A DNA stretch of 36,843 nucleotides. It comes from Thermodesulfobacteriota bacterium (GTDB lineage Bacteria; Desulfobacterota; DSM-4660; Desulfatiglandales; Desulfatiglandaceae). The translations under genes and the position numbers were made by a program. The notes beneath the pieces were generated by a model. The model had not been told where the DNA came from, made no database searches, and saw nothing but the letters and a program-made list of their open reading frames with translations. The stretch lies in contig JANQDY010000205.1 of NCBI GenBank assembly GCA_028278625.1, forward strand, positions 1 through 36,843, read 5' to 3'. Of the stretch, positions 24,049-32,218 are shown piece by piece. How positions within the stretch are numbered: the first letter of the stretch is position 1; each line of letters begins with the position of its first letter.

Positions 24049-25680
24049 TCAACGCCAGTCCTCAAGGATCTCTGTAAATGCCGATTGCCCGCTCCTCAAA
24101 ACCCCGCCATAACCGCCGCCGGGATTCCCCCATGCGCTGGCCAGATAGAGCCCTTTAACCGGTGTTCTGGTACCCACGCGGTTCATGAAGGCATTGTTGA
24201 GGGATTGCTCAAAACCGTATATGGCACCTTCCGGATTTCGTGTATAGCGCCAGTTGGTAAGCGGCGTGGCTGAATCTCTTACTTGAATCATGGCGGAAAG
24301 GCCAGGGATGACTTCTTTTTCGGCTCTCCTGATGAGAATCTGTTCCCATCGCTTTTTTTCCCGCCGGTACGCTTCTTTTTGTCCTTCGCGGTAGTCCTCT
24401 TCGAATTTCCGCCACGGTTCATATCCGCAAAGAAAGAGCAACATGAGCGTAGAGGTGCCCGGAGCCGAGTATCCTTCGAAAACATTGTCGTAGATGCTGA
24501 CACTGAAAGATCCCTTATGAATGGCGCCGCCCATGCATGCTTCATAGTCCTGTTCAGGCCCCTGGCCCGAACTGACATGGATGCCCGCACCCTTGATTTT
24601 GCCACGCAAATTTTCGTTTAGGCCCAGCCACACGATAAATGAGGAGATACTCGGTTTGTAACCCTCAAGTTTCCGCAGATAATCGGCGGGAACAGCATTT
24701 GCTGGCAGCATTTCCCGGATCGTTGTGAGAGCACTTGCATTGCTGACAACCGCTTTTGCGGGAAAAACCCTTCCTTCACTGGTGCGCACACCCGCAGCAG
24801 CACCCTCCTTCACGATTATTTTGTGAGCGGCAGTTTCATAATGCACTGTGCCGCCTTTGCCCACGATTGCTTCGGCAAGGGCATTACTCAGGGCTTGGGA
24901 ACGTGCTTTGATGTAATAGGAACCGTTTCTCAGGTATCCGCCGGTGGCATTGGCATAGTAGAAGGCGGAGAGTCTTGAAGGAGGAAGCCCATAGTACCCC
25001 CAGAGTGCTGAAAGAACATGCCTGAGTTCCGGATCCTTAATGTGTTCCTTCAGCATTTCTTCAAGGGTCTTGTTTCTGATATCCCACATTTTCGGGTATT
25101 GAAAGGGAAAGAGAATCTTAATGAACTTACCCTTTTTCCTGCTCAGCCGATCCACCTCTTCCGAAACGCCGATCATTTCCCCTACGAATGACTGGATCCC
25201 CTCTTGTTCATGGGGGAAGTGCTTGGAGAGAAGGTCCACATAGGCCCGCGGGTTCTGCTGGGGAACGGAAATGTCCAGCGTGGGCATCTTTAGGCGATAG
25301 ACTTCCGGCAACAGCACCAGCTTGAGCTGCTTCAAAACACCCAGATCGTCAAGACACCTGGAAGAATCGTTATCGTGAATGGAAGTACCGTGCAAGGAGA
25401 CCTCGAAGGAGAATTTACCCCCCGCGCGATCAAAGCTTGTCGCATATCCGCCGGGCACATCATGCTGTTCGAGGACTGTCACGGGAAACCCCGCTTTCGC
25501 CAGATATGCGGCACAGCAGAGACCTCCGAGGCCGGCACCCACGATCACCACCGGGTAACCCGTTTTGGGCCCCAGAGTTGAGGCAAGGGCCGTGATCCTG
25601 CGCCAGTCCATGGCCAGAGTTGCAGCGGTCATTGCAGTGATGCCGATAAAAGAACGTCTTGATATCATCCTATTATCCAT
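24049..25680 (-). CDS. Tat-exported phytoene-desaturase-like FAD oxidoreductase
   Basis: A 543-residue flavoprotein. The N-terminus has a twin-arginine signal (ISRRSFIGITAM) followed by a hydrophobic stretch ending near residue 30. The FAD Rossmann motif VVIVGAGLGGLCCAAYLAKAG follows, then VLEQHDVPGGYATSF. The C-terminal NAD/FAD signature near the end includes GLYLASAWGNPGGGYGGVLRSG. The layout is that of the CrtI/carotenoid-isomerase (amino-oxidase) superfamily. AAGGAG lies 7 bases before ATG 25680. Folded export to the periplasm is unusual for carotenoid enzymes, so the substrate is open. The gene stands alone between regulator genes. Confidence 0.87.
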   Translation of the reverse strand: MDNRMISRRSFIGITAMTAATLAMDWRRITALASTLGPKTGYPVVIVGAGLGGLCCAAYLAKAGFPVTVLEQHDVPGGYATSFDRAGGKFSFEVSLHGTSIHDNDSSRCLDDLGVLKQLKLVLLPEVYRLKMPTLDISVPQQNPRAYVDLLSKHFPHEQEGIQSFVGEMIGVSEEVDRLSRKKGKFIKILFPFQYPKMWDIRNKTLEEMLKEHIKDPELRHVLSALWGYYGLPPSRLSAFYYANATGGYLRNGSYYIKARSQALSNALAEAIVGKGGTVHYETAAHKIIVKEGAAAGVRTSEGRVFPAKAVVSNASALTTIREMLPANAVPADYLRKLEGYKPSISSFIVWLGLNENLRGKIKGAGIHVSSGQGPEQDYEACMGGAIHKGSFSVSIYDNVFEGYSAPGTSTLMLLFLCGYEPWRKFEEDYREGQKEAYRREKKRWEQILIRRAEKEVIPGLSAMIQVRDSATPLTNWRYTRNPEGAIYGFEQSLNNAFMNRVGTRTPVKGLYLASAWGNPGGGYGGVLRSGQSAFTEILEDWR

Positions 25681-26082
25681 GATTTTGCTCCTTACCTGTG
25701 AAACACTTGTTTACAAGATTGCCCTGGGACGTTGTTGATGACTTCCGTATCAAATCAGGCTTTCTTTGAAGGCGTCCCCCATGGCGCAAATAATAAAACG
25801 GCAAGTGAAGGTTTTCAAAGGTATTGCGATAGAATTCAAAAAAAAGGGCATGGAATGAATAATGACGTCGTGAAATGAAGAAAGCCCATTGCCAATCCGT
25901 TGGTTGCCTTTTTAAAAAGTCGCTATTTTATAAAGAAAAATATCTTTAATACATATGGAAAATGAATTATACTATTGGTGTTCATTTAAGGGTTAATAGT
26001 GATTTGCGTATCGCGAATGGGTTGCGGGTTCAGGGGAAATGGAGCATTCTCTCTTAACCGGAACCGGCAAGGGAGGTGATTG
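25681..26082. other. 402-base divergent intergenic region, AT-rich
   Basis: It separates the Tat flavoprotein (minus) from the hybrid kinase (plus). The plus-strand half is AT-rich. TTGCCT near 25910 followed by TTTATAAA, and TATACT near 25970, are promoter-like but not decisive. GGAGGTGAT at 26072-26080 is a very strong ribosome binding site for the kinase. No small gene or hairpin terminator was recognised. Confidence 0.5.
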
Positions 26083-28266
26083 GTGGGGATGAATTTTTTT
26101 CTGTTTCTCCCGCTTTTCTCAGTTTTTATCGGACTTTTTGCATGGTCCTATATTTATGCGCAAAAGCGTCATACCGCCGTGAACAGGACCTGCCTCATAT
26201 TCCTGGCGAGCCTTCTCGGATGGGTTTTCTGTGATTTTATCGCGTGGATGCCAATCCCCCCCGGCTGGAAGGTACCGCTTTTCAGAATTGCCTGTATTTT
26301 CTGGATTCCGAGCGGGTTCCTGTTTCTCAATTTTACCTATGCCTTTCTTGAGAGAGAGAAGGACCTTTTTTATAAGATCATGTTGGCAGGCTGCATTATA
26401 GCGGTCTGCTTGTCACTTGTAACGGATCTAACCATCGGGGGACATCAAAGAACCTATTGGGGCGAAATGGTCGTTCCGGGAATCCTCTTTGTGCCGATCA
26501 TCCTGCTTCTGGTGACACCTTCGACCCTTTATGCCTATTCCCTTACACTCAAAAGGGCCCTTAAAACGGATGATGAAAATCAAAGACGACAGCTGAGGCT
26601 GCTGCTTTTGGGCGTTACCATCTCATTGTCCATTGGCCTGGTCTGCGATGTGTTTTTACCCACCGTAATGAAGGTTCACGATTTCATTCGCCTCGGATCT
26701 TCAGGCTGCGGTGCCATTAGCATCTGCGCATTTCTGGCTGTCATCAAATACAATTTCTTGTCCGTTGGCGTCGAAAAAGCAGCCACGAGTCTATTTGAGA
26801 ATATTTTGGACGGCATTATCGTCATCGATCCCGATGGTCAAATCACTGTCATGAATGAATCGGCAAAAAGGATGTTTTATGTGGCCGACTCTGAATTGAA
26901 GCACCTGAACATCACGGAGTTGATGGCTGATCACCGTTCGAGGGATACCTACGAAAACCGGGAAATCAAAATCATCCGGAAAGATGAGCCCCGTTATCTT
27001 TCGGTTTCCCAATCCAGCATTTGGGAAAAGGGCATCGAATTGGGGAAACTGATCATTGTCAGGGACTTTACGGACATACGCATCACTGAAGAGAAGAACA
27101 AGGAGCTGGAGAGCCAGTTGCAGAAAGCACAGAAAATGGAGATGGTGGGCCTCCTGGCCGGCGGCGTCGCCAACGATTTGAACCGAATTCTGTCGGGGAT
27201 TATCAGTTATCCGGAATTGGTTCTGCTCCATCTTCCGGAAGGGAGTCCCCTTGCGAAACCGGTCGAAAGCATTCAGGCGGCCGGTTTAAAGGCAGCGGAA
27301 GTGGTAGAAGACCTTCTTGCCATTTCAAGGGGCACCGGCATCAACAAGGAGATCTCCAATCTGAATCTGATCATCGAGGAATATCTCGCGTCCGAGGAAC
27401 AGCTGGAGATCCAGCATAAGTATCCTTCCATAACTTATGAAAAGGCGCTGGATCCCGATCTTCTCAATTTGAACTGCTCGAAAATCCACCTTACCAAGGC
27501 CATCATGAACCTTGTCCTTCACGCATCGGAATCCATCAACGGTGCGTTCGGAAAGGTGATTCTCACCACAAGAAACTGCTATCTGGACAAACCGCTCAAC
27601 GGGTACGAACAGGTTCGCGGCGGGGAATACACGCTCCTCAGCGTTTCAGATAATGGCCCTCACATCCCTGCTGAAGACCTGGACAGGATTTTTGAGCCCT
27701 TTTACACCAAAAAGAGAATGGGGCGAAACGCCGGTGGACTTGGGCTTACGGTGGTTTGGAACATCCTTAAGGAACATCATGGATACAAGGATGTGAAAAG
27801 CGGTGAAAACGGTACCGTCTTTGAACTCTATTTCCCAGCCGAAAGGGTCCCTATGAATGCCCAAAGGAACGCGGTTTGTTTCCAGGAATTTGAGGGGTTC
27901 GGCCAAAGGATTCTGGTGGTTGACGATGAGGAACAGCAGAGAGATATCGCGTTTCGGCTCCTGACGGAACTGAATTATAAGGCTGCTACGGCAGTCAGTG
28001 GGGAGGCGGCCGTTGAATATGTGAAGAGGGATACCTTTGATCTTATCCTGCTGGACATGGTTATGCCCGCCGGTATGAACGGCCTTAGAACCTATGAGGA
28101 GATCATCAAGATCAATCCCGGACAAAAAGCCGTCATTGCAAGCGGTTGTGCCCTGATGGAAGAGGTGAGGGCCGTCCAGATTCTGGGCGCCGGCAGATAT
28201 ATCAGAAAACCGTATGTCCTTGAGAAGCTGGGCGCGGCCATCAGGGCGGAATTGGAAAAATCGTAG
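26083..28266 (+). CDS. 7TM hybrid histidine kinase with degenerate catalytic site
   Basis: About 727 residues: seven hydrophobic segments to about residue 230 (7TM-type sensor), a PAS domain at about 240-350, then HisKA, HATPase and a C-terminal receiver (about 605-725). The H box reads LLAGGVANDLNRILSG, with Asn at about residue 364 where relatives have the phospho-acceptor His. The N box reads NLVLHASE, with His at about 480 in place of the Mg-binding Asn. The G boxes (SDNGPH; GGLGLTVVWNILKEHHG) and the receiver (VVDDE, LDMVMP, ASG, RKPY) look intact. It may be a pseudokinase that passes signals by another route. GTG 26083 is best spaced from GGAGGTGA; ATG 26089 is the alternative. Confidence 0.87.
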   Translation: MGMNFFLFLPLFSVFIGLFAWSYIYAQKRHTAVNRTCLIFLASLLGWVFCDFIAWMPIPPGWKVPLFRIACIFWIPSGFLFLNFTYAFLEREKDLFYKIMLAGCIIAVCLSLVTDLTIGGHQRTYWGEMVVPGILFVPIILLLVTPSTLYAYSLTLKRALKTDDENQRRQLRLLLLGVTISLSIGLVCDVFLPTVMKVHDFIRLGSSGCGAISICAFLAVIKYNFLSVGVEKAATSLFENILDGIIVIDPDGQITVMNESAKRMFYVADSELKHLNITELMADHRSRDTYENREIKIIRKDEPRYLSVSQSSIWEKGIELGKLIIVRDFTDIRITEEKNKELESQLQKAQKMEMVGLLAGGVANDLNRILSGIISYPELVLLHLPEGSPLAKPVESIQAAGLKAAEVVEDLLAISRGTGINKEISNLNLIIEEYLASEEQLEIQHKYPSITYEKALDPDLLNLNCSKIHLTKAIMNLVLHASESINGAFGKVILTTRNCYLDKPLNGYEQVRGGEYTLLSVSDNGPHIPAEDLDRIFEPFYTKKRMGRNAGGLGLTVVWNILKEHHGYKDVKSGENGTVFELYFPAERVPMNAQRNAVCFQEFEGFGQRILVVDDEEQQRDIAFRLLTELNYKAATAVSGEAAVEYVKRDTFDLILLDMVMPAGMNGLRTYEEIIKINPGQKAVIASGCALMEEVRAVQILGAGRYIRKPYVLEKLGAAIRAELEKS

Positions 28267-28428
28267 ATGTGATCGTTACCCGCAAATGCGCTTCAACGTC
28301 ACCGCGGCGGAAAGAGAGTTTCATGAGGGATACGCTAACGGATCTATTGACAGGAAATAAGGAAAGATATAAAAAACTTCACATACGGTGAGATATTTCA
28401 TCATTGCAACGGAATGAAAGGATGTTCT

Positions 28429-29034
28429 ATGGCACAAAAAGACCCATTTCAAGCGGAAGACTTCAGGAAGTGTGCCGATTTTCACGGACATGTCTGCCCT
28501 GGATTGGCCATTGGCTATCGATCCAGTAAAAGGGCGATGGATTGGCTCGCGGAAAACCGCGCCGATGACGAGGAAATCGTGGCCATTATTGAAACCGATG
28601 CCTGCGGCGCGGACGCCGTACAGGTGCTCACGGGGTGTACTTTTGGAAAAGGAAATCTTATCTTTAAGGATCACGGCAAACACGTGCTGACATTGATCAG
28701 CCGGAAGACCGGTGATGGGATTCGGGTGGCTTTGAAAGCCGGTGCTTTTGAAATCGATCCGGAACACCGGCAATTGATGGCGAAAATCAGAAAAGGTGAT
28801 GCCACGGAGGCTGAAAGAAAGCGTTTTCAAGAACTCCATCTCAACCGGAGCCTTGAAGTCATGGAAAAAGATGAAGGAACGCTTTTTGATGTGCGAAAAA
28901 TCCATGAGGCGCTGCCGGCCAAAGCCAAGGTTGAACCTTCAAAACCATGCGATCAATGTGGGGAACCAACCATGGGGACCAAACTCAGGGAACATGATGG
29001 CAGGATGCTCTGCGGCGGATGCATGACAGGGTAG
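28429..29034 (+). CDS. FmdE-family protein with C-terminal zinc ribbon
   Basis: A 201-residue protein. The FmdE (formylmethanofuran dehydrogenase subunit E-like) domain carries DFHGHVCPGLAIGYR with His19, His21 and Cys23, and ETDACGADAVQVLTGCTFGKGNL. The C-terminus is a zinc ribbon with C174, C177, C195 and C198. Family proteins are often found beside molybdenum or tungsten enzymes and in sulfate reducers; the function is not settled. AAAGGA lies 7 bases before ATG 28429, better than ATG 28414. The flavodiiron gene begins 38 bases after its stop, so co-transcription is likely. Confidence 0.87.
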   Translation: MAQKDPFQAEDFRKCADFHGHVCPGLAIGYRSSKRAMDWLAENRADDEEIVAIIETDACGADAVQVLTGCTFGKGNLIFKDHGKHVLTLISRKTGDGIRVALKAGAFEIDPEHRQLMAKIRKGDATEAERKRFQELHLNRSLEVMEKDEGTLFDVRKIHEALPAKAKVEPSKPCDQCGEPTMGTKLREHDGRMLCGGCMTG

Positions 29035-29072
29035 GGGCCTGAAAAAGGGAATTCTAGACAAGGAGCAAACAA

Positions 29073-30260
29073 ATGGAACCAATGAAACTGGCGGACGGGA
29101 TTTATTCGGTTGGCGTTACGGATTGGAATATCAGGGATTTTCACGGTTATTCCACCTACGAAGGTACCACCTATAACGCCTATCTGGTCATCGACGAAAA
29201 AATCACCCTCATTGATACGGTCAAGGCGCCCTTTGCGGATCAGCTTCTTGCCAATATCAGTACGATCGTTGATCCCAAGAAGATCGACTATATGATCAGT
29301 AACCATACGGAAATGGATCATTCCAGCGGCCTTCCCCGGGTAATGCACAAAATCGGAGAAGATAAGCCGCTTTTCTGCTCCAAGATGGGGGAGAAGAATC
29401 TATCCAAACATTACCCTCAAAAATGGAATTACAGGTCCGTTGAAAATGGCGAGACCCTTTCTCTGGGTAAAAGAAGCCTTACCTTCATGGAAACCCGAAT
29501 GCTCCACTGGCCGGACAGCATGTTTACCTACGTAAACGAGGACAAACTCCTTTTTTCGAGCGACGCCTTTGGACAGCACTATGCCGGGGCGGAAAGATTC
29601 GACGATGAGATCGGTGATGATATTTTCCCCCATGCCAAGAAATATTTTGCCAATATTCTAATGCCTTATGCACCTCTCATTTTGAAACTGGTGGAGAAAG
29701 TGACGGAGATGGGTCTGGAAATAAAGACCATCTGCCCCGATCACGGCATCATATGGCGCAAGGACCCCATGAAGATTATCCATACGTATGTCGCGTGGAG
29801 CAAAATGGAACCGACCCGGAAGGCCCTTGTGATTTACGACACCATGTGGCACAGCACCGAGCGGATGGCTGAAGCCATGGCCCATTCCCTTATCAACGAA
29901 GGCGTAAATGCTAAACCGATGCACCTTCGGAAATGTCACCGCAGCGACATCATTACGGAGGTTCTTGATGCAGGCGCGATCCTGGTCGGCTCTCCCACCT
30001 TAAACAACGGTATTTTTCCAACGGTCGCCGATTTTCTGACCTACATGAAAGGGTTGAAGCCGCAAAACAAAATCTCGGCACCTTTCGGGTCATATGGCTG
30101 GAGCGGTGAGTCGGTGAAGCTCATTGCCAAGGCTTTGGAAGAGATGAAATTTGATGTCATCGATCCTGGAGTGAGAATTCAATACAGGCCGGATGAAGAG
30201 GCCCTTTCGGCCTGTGTGGCGTTGGGTAAAAAGGTGGCACAGGCATTGCCGGATAAGTAG
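29073..30260 (+). CDS. A-type flavodiiron protein (O2/NO reductase)
   Basis: A 395-residue protein of the FprA / rubredoxin:oxygen oxidoreductase type. The beta-lactamase-fold domain (1-250) holds the diiron ligands H78-x-E80-x-D82-H83 in NHTEMDHSSGLPRV, with later ligands in MLHWPDSMF, the SDAFGQH region and PDHGIIW. The flavodoxin domain (about 255-395) has IYDTMWHSTERMAEAM for FMN phosphate and GSPTLNNGIFP. Such enzymes reduce O2 to water or NO to N2O with electrons from rubredoxin or F420H2. No rubredoxin domain is fused. AAGGAG lies 7 bases before the ATG. Confidence 0.93.
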   Translation: MEPMKLADGIYSVGVTDWNIRDFHGYSTYEGTTYNAYLVIDEKITLIDTVKAPFADQLLANISTIVDPKKIDYMISNHTEMDHSSGLPRVMHKIGEDKPLFCSKMGEKNLSKHYPQKWNYRSVENGETLSLGKRSLTFMETRMLHWPDSMFTYVNEDKLLFSSDAFGQHYAGAERFDDEIGDDIFPHAKKYFANILMPYAPLILKLVEKVTEMGLEIKTICPDHGIIWRKDPMKIIHTYVAWSKMEPTRKALVIYDTMWHSTERMAEAMAHSLINEGVNAKPMHLRKCHRSDIITEVLDAGAILVGSPTLNNGIFPTVADFLTYMKGLKPQNKISAPFGSYGWSGESVKLIAKALEEMKFDVIDPGVRIQYRPDEEALSACVALGKKVAQALPDK

Positions 30261-30296
30261 AATTTCCCTGTTTGCCGGCATTCATGGATCCGGGGA

Positions 30297-30869
30297 TCAG
30301 TCCTCATGAGCGGGAGAGCTTTCCTCCGGATAGAGCTTACGCATGCAATCCGGGCATAGGCTGTGGGTGAAATCCGCATCCGAATGTTTGCGGATGTAAG
30401 ATTCAAGCTGATTCCAATAGCCTTTGTCATCGCGAATTTTCTTGCAGGAAGCGCATATGGGGATAATCCCGCGCAGGGATTTTATTTCTTCCCGGGCCTT
30501 CTTCAGCTCTATGTGTGTTTTGATTCGCGCCAGCAGTTCAGGTGATTTGAACGGTTTGGTAATGTAATCGACACCTCCCACTTCAAAACCGTGAACGATA
30601 TCGGCGGTTGCCGTTCGGCCCGTCAGAAAAATGACCGGAATGTGTTTCAGACCGGATGTCCCTTTGATCCTTTTGCAGACCTGAAAGCCATCCATTCCCG
30701 GCATGGTGATGTCCAGCAGAATCAGGTCCACGGGTTTTCGGAAAAGCTTTTCCAGGGCTTTTCCGCCATCGGTTTCGGCAACAACGTCAAACTGAAAGAG
30801 CAATTCCGTCAGGGTGTCAATATTTTCCTTGCTGTCATCGACAACTAAGATCGTTTCTTTTGCCTTCAT
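30297..30869 (-). CDS. Receiver protein with Cys-rich output tail
   Basis: A 190-residue response regulator. The receiver is complete (D11/D12, phospho-acceptor D53 in LLDITMPGMDG, T83 region, K105 in ITKPF). After a coiled coil (KKAREEIKSLRG) comes a short module with C139-x-x-C142 and C172-x-x-C175 around KKIRDDKGYWNQLESYI. This motif is common at the ends of signalling proteins and looks able to bind a metal or cluster; no DNA-binding domain is present. It lies 97 bases downstream of rubrerythrin on the same strand, so its output may be protein-protein and linked to redox state. Confidence 0.85.
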   Translation of the reverse strand: MKAKETILVVDDSKENIDTLTELLFQFDVVAETDGGKALEKLFRKPVDLILLDITMPGMDGFQVCKRIKGTSGLKHIPVIFLTGRTATADIVHGFEVGGVDYITKPFKSPELLARIKTHIELKKAREEIKSLRGIIPICASCKKIRDDKGYWNQLESYIRKHSDADFTHSLCPDCMRKLYPEESSPAHED

Positions 30870-30902
30870 GGGGATTCATCCGCCGTGCATCGGGATTCAT
30901 CA

Positions 30903-30956
30903 AAGGGGGCCAAGGGAACTGGAACTGCCCGCCAGTGGAAGGACCTGCTCCCCCTT
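30903..30956 (-). terminator. Possible hairpin between rubrerythrin and receiver gene
   Basis: Outer arms AAGGGGG (30903-30909) and CCCCCTT (30950-30956) are complementary over 7 bases. An inner CTGG/CCAG pair lies between them. Only a short T-run follows on the minus strand, so it may attenuate rather than fully terminate transcription into the receiver gene. Confidence 0.3.
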
Positions 30957-30966
30957 CTGGGATACG

Positions 30967-31467
30967 TTACTTCACCAACTTGAATTTTTCCTTTACCGCG
31001 CCACAGACGGGACAGTTGTCTTTGGGACCGTCTTCAGCCACAAACCCGCACACCTGGCAGACATAGTAGTCTGTTTCACGGTCGGCGAGCATGTCGTTCA
31101 TGGCCTTCTTATAGAGTTCCGCGTGACCGCTTTCCACATCCCGGGACCTTGAAAAAGCCTTGGCAACGGATTCCTTCCCCTCGTCCATGGCTTCCTTGAT
31201 GAGCTTTGGATATTCATTGACGTTGGCGTCTATTTCATTATTGAAAGCGGTTTCCAGGTTTTCCTCGGTTGTTCCGATTTTGCCGCGCATGAACTGCAGA
31301 TAGCGACGCGCATGAACGGATTCCGCAACGGAAATGGCCCGAAACAGTCGAGCGATCTGGGTGTACCCTTCGGCTTCCGCCTTTTTTGCAAAGGCCTCAT
31401 TTCGAACGGCCGCCTTGCTCTCCGCCGCAAATGCGTAGGCCAGGTTTTTTTCGGTTGCATCTGACAT
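30967..31467 (-). CDS. Rubrerythrin
   Basis: A 166-residue protein. A ferritin-like four-helix domain supplies diiron ligands in two E-x-x-H motifs (ESVH near residue 54 and ESGH near residue 116) plus Glu residues on the partner helices. It is followed by a rubredoxin domain with CQVCGF and CPVCGA. Rubrerythrins reduce hydrogen peroxide to water in the anaerobe cytoplasm. GGGAG lies 8 bases before ATG 31467, so an upstream extension to 31509 is rejected. A dyad sits 38-52 bases upstream, and the divergent peroxiredoxin-like gene lies beyond it. Confidence 0.93.
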   Translation of the reverse strand: MSDATEKNLAYAFAAESKAAVRNEAFAKKAEAEGYTQIARLFRAISVAESVHARRYLQFMRGKIGTTEENLETAFNNEIDANVNEYPKLIKEAMDEGKESVAKAFSRSRDVESGHAELYKKAMNDMLADRETDYYVCQVCGFVAEDGPKDNCPVCGAVKEKFKLVK

Positions 31468-31504
31468 GGTTGTGATCTCCCTGAATTTGTGTTTTAAAAA
31501 ACGC

Positions 31505-31519
31505 CGCAAAAGATTTGCG
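31505..31519. repeat. Inverted repeat in rubrerythrin leader/promoter
   Basis: CGCAAA-AGA-TTTGCG is a perfect dyad with 6-base arms and a 3-base centre, 38-52 bases upstream of the rubrerythrin start. It does not match the PerR or Fur consensus that I know. It could be an operator for either divergent gene. Confidence 0.4.
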
Positions 31520-31652
31520 CTTTTTGTGAAAATCGATTCTAATAAAAACCTTTCAATGGGCCTTACAAACCATCATCCATATTAGAAACAGCTCGGAGCG
31601 ATAAAAGGCCCTTGAGCCACCCCAAAAAATAAACAGAAAAGGAATATGTCTT

Positions 31653-32192
31653 ATGTCCAACCATACCAGAAAAGCCCCTGATCGGAAAGTGATCCTTTCA
31701 AACGGGAGCAAAAAAAGGCTCAGCGAATTCTGGGAGAAACAGGTTTTGGTGTTGGTCTTTATTCGACATTTCGGCTGACCTTTCGCGCGCAAACAGGTGG
31801 CGCAGTTGCGTGACAGGGCGGCCGATTTTGTAAAGGCCGGGGCCCGGCTCGTGCTGGTGGGAATGGCTCCTCCCGAAGAATCAAAAGAGTTTCTCGATCA
31901 TTTCAAACTCCCGTTCGAAATGATCTGTGACCCGGACCGGAAGCTATATGAGGCCTACGGACTAAAACGAATGGGAAACCTGGGGTTTCTTTCTCCATCA
32001 CTGACGCTAAAAGGCATTTCAGCGATCCTTGGGGGCAACTCTGCGGGAATGCCCAAAGGGGATGTGAAGCAACTGGCCGGGGCTTTTATTATCAATCGCG
32101 AGGGCAGAATCCGGTTCCGGTACTTGTCCGCTGATCCTTCGGATTTTCCGCCGGCCGAGGATTTATTGGAGACTCTCATAACCATTGACTGA
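31653..32192 (+). CDS. Selenocysteine-containing peroxiredoxin-like protein
   Basis: The frame from ATG 31653 (AAGGA about 9 bases upstream) runs through a UGA at 31776-31778 and ends at 32192, giving 179 residues. Around the UGA it reads VFIRHFGUPFARKQVAQL. Peroxiredoxin-like PRX_like2 (AAED1/SelU-type) proteins have FGCPFCR here, so U42 sits exactly at the redox cysteine, and the second Cys is Ala. Sequence continues on both sides of the UGA with family-like content: KVILSNGSKKRLSEFW before, and LVLVGMAPPEESKEFL, then GAFIINREGRIRF, after. A start at GTG 31797, after the UGA, would remove the active site. It is 26 bases from the molybdopterin oxidoreductase gene and divergent from rubrerythrin. 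Confidence 0.85.
31779..31817 (+). promoter_or_regulatory. Candidate bacterial SECIS hairpin
   Basis: Directly after the UGA, CCT (31779-31781) can pair with AGG (31815-31817). CGCGCAA (31786-31792) pairs with TTGCGTG (31806-31812), seven pairs with one G-U. The 13-base apical loop contains GGT at 31796-31798, starting 17 bases after the UGA. The E. coli fdhF element has GGU in the loop at nearly the same distance. This is the arrangement SelB needs to decode UGA as selenocysteine. Confidence 0.65.
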
Positions 32193-32218
32193 GTTACAAC
32201 AAACAAAAGGAGAGAATC

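Noticed and set aside
25885..25905. TTGGCAAT-GGGC-TTTCT on the minus strand upstream of the Tat flavoprotein
   Set aside because: The -12 GC is TC, and it lies about 200 bases from the gene.
31797..32192. A 131-residue peroxiredoxin-like gene starting at GTG 31797
   Set aside because: It would lack the whole N-terminal strand and the active-site motif, which are encoded in frame just upstream across the UGA.
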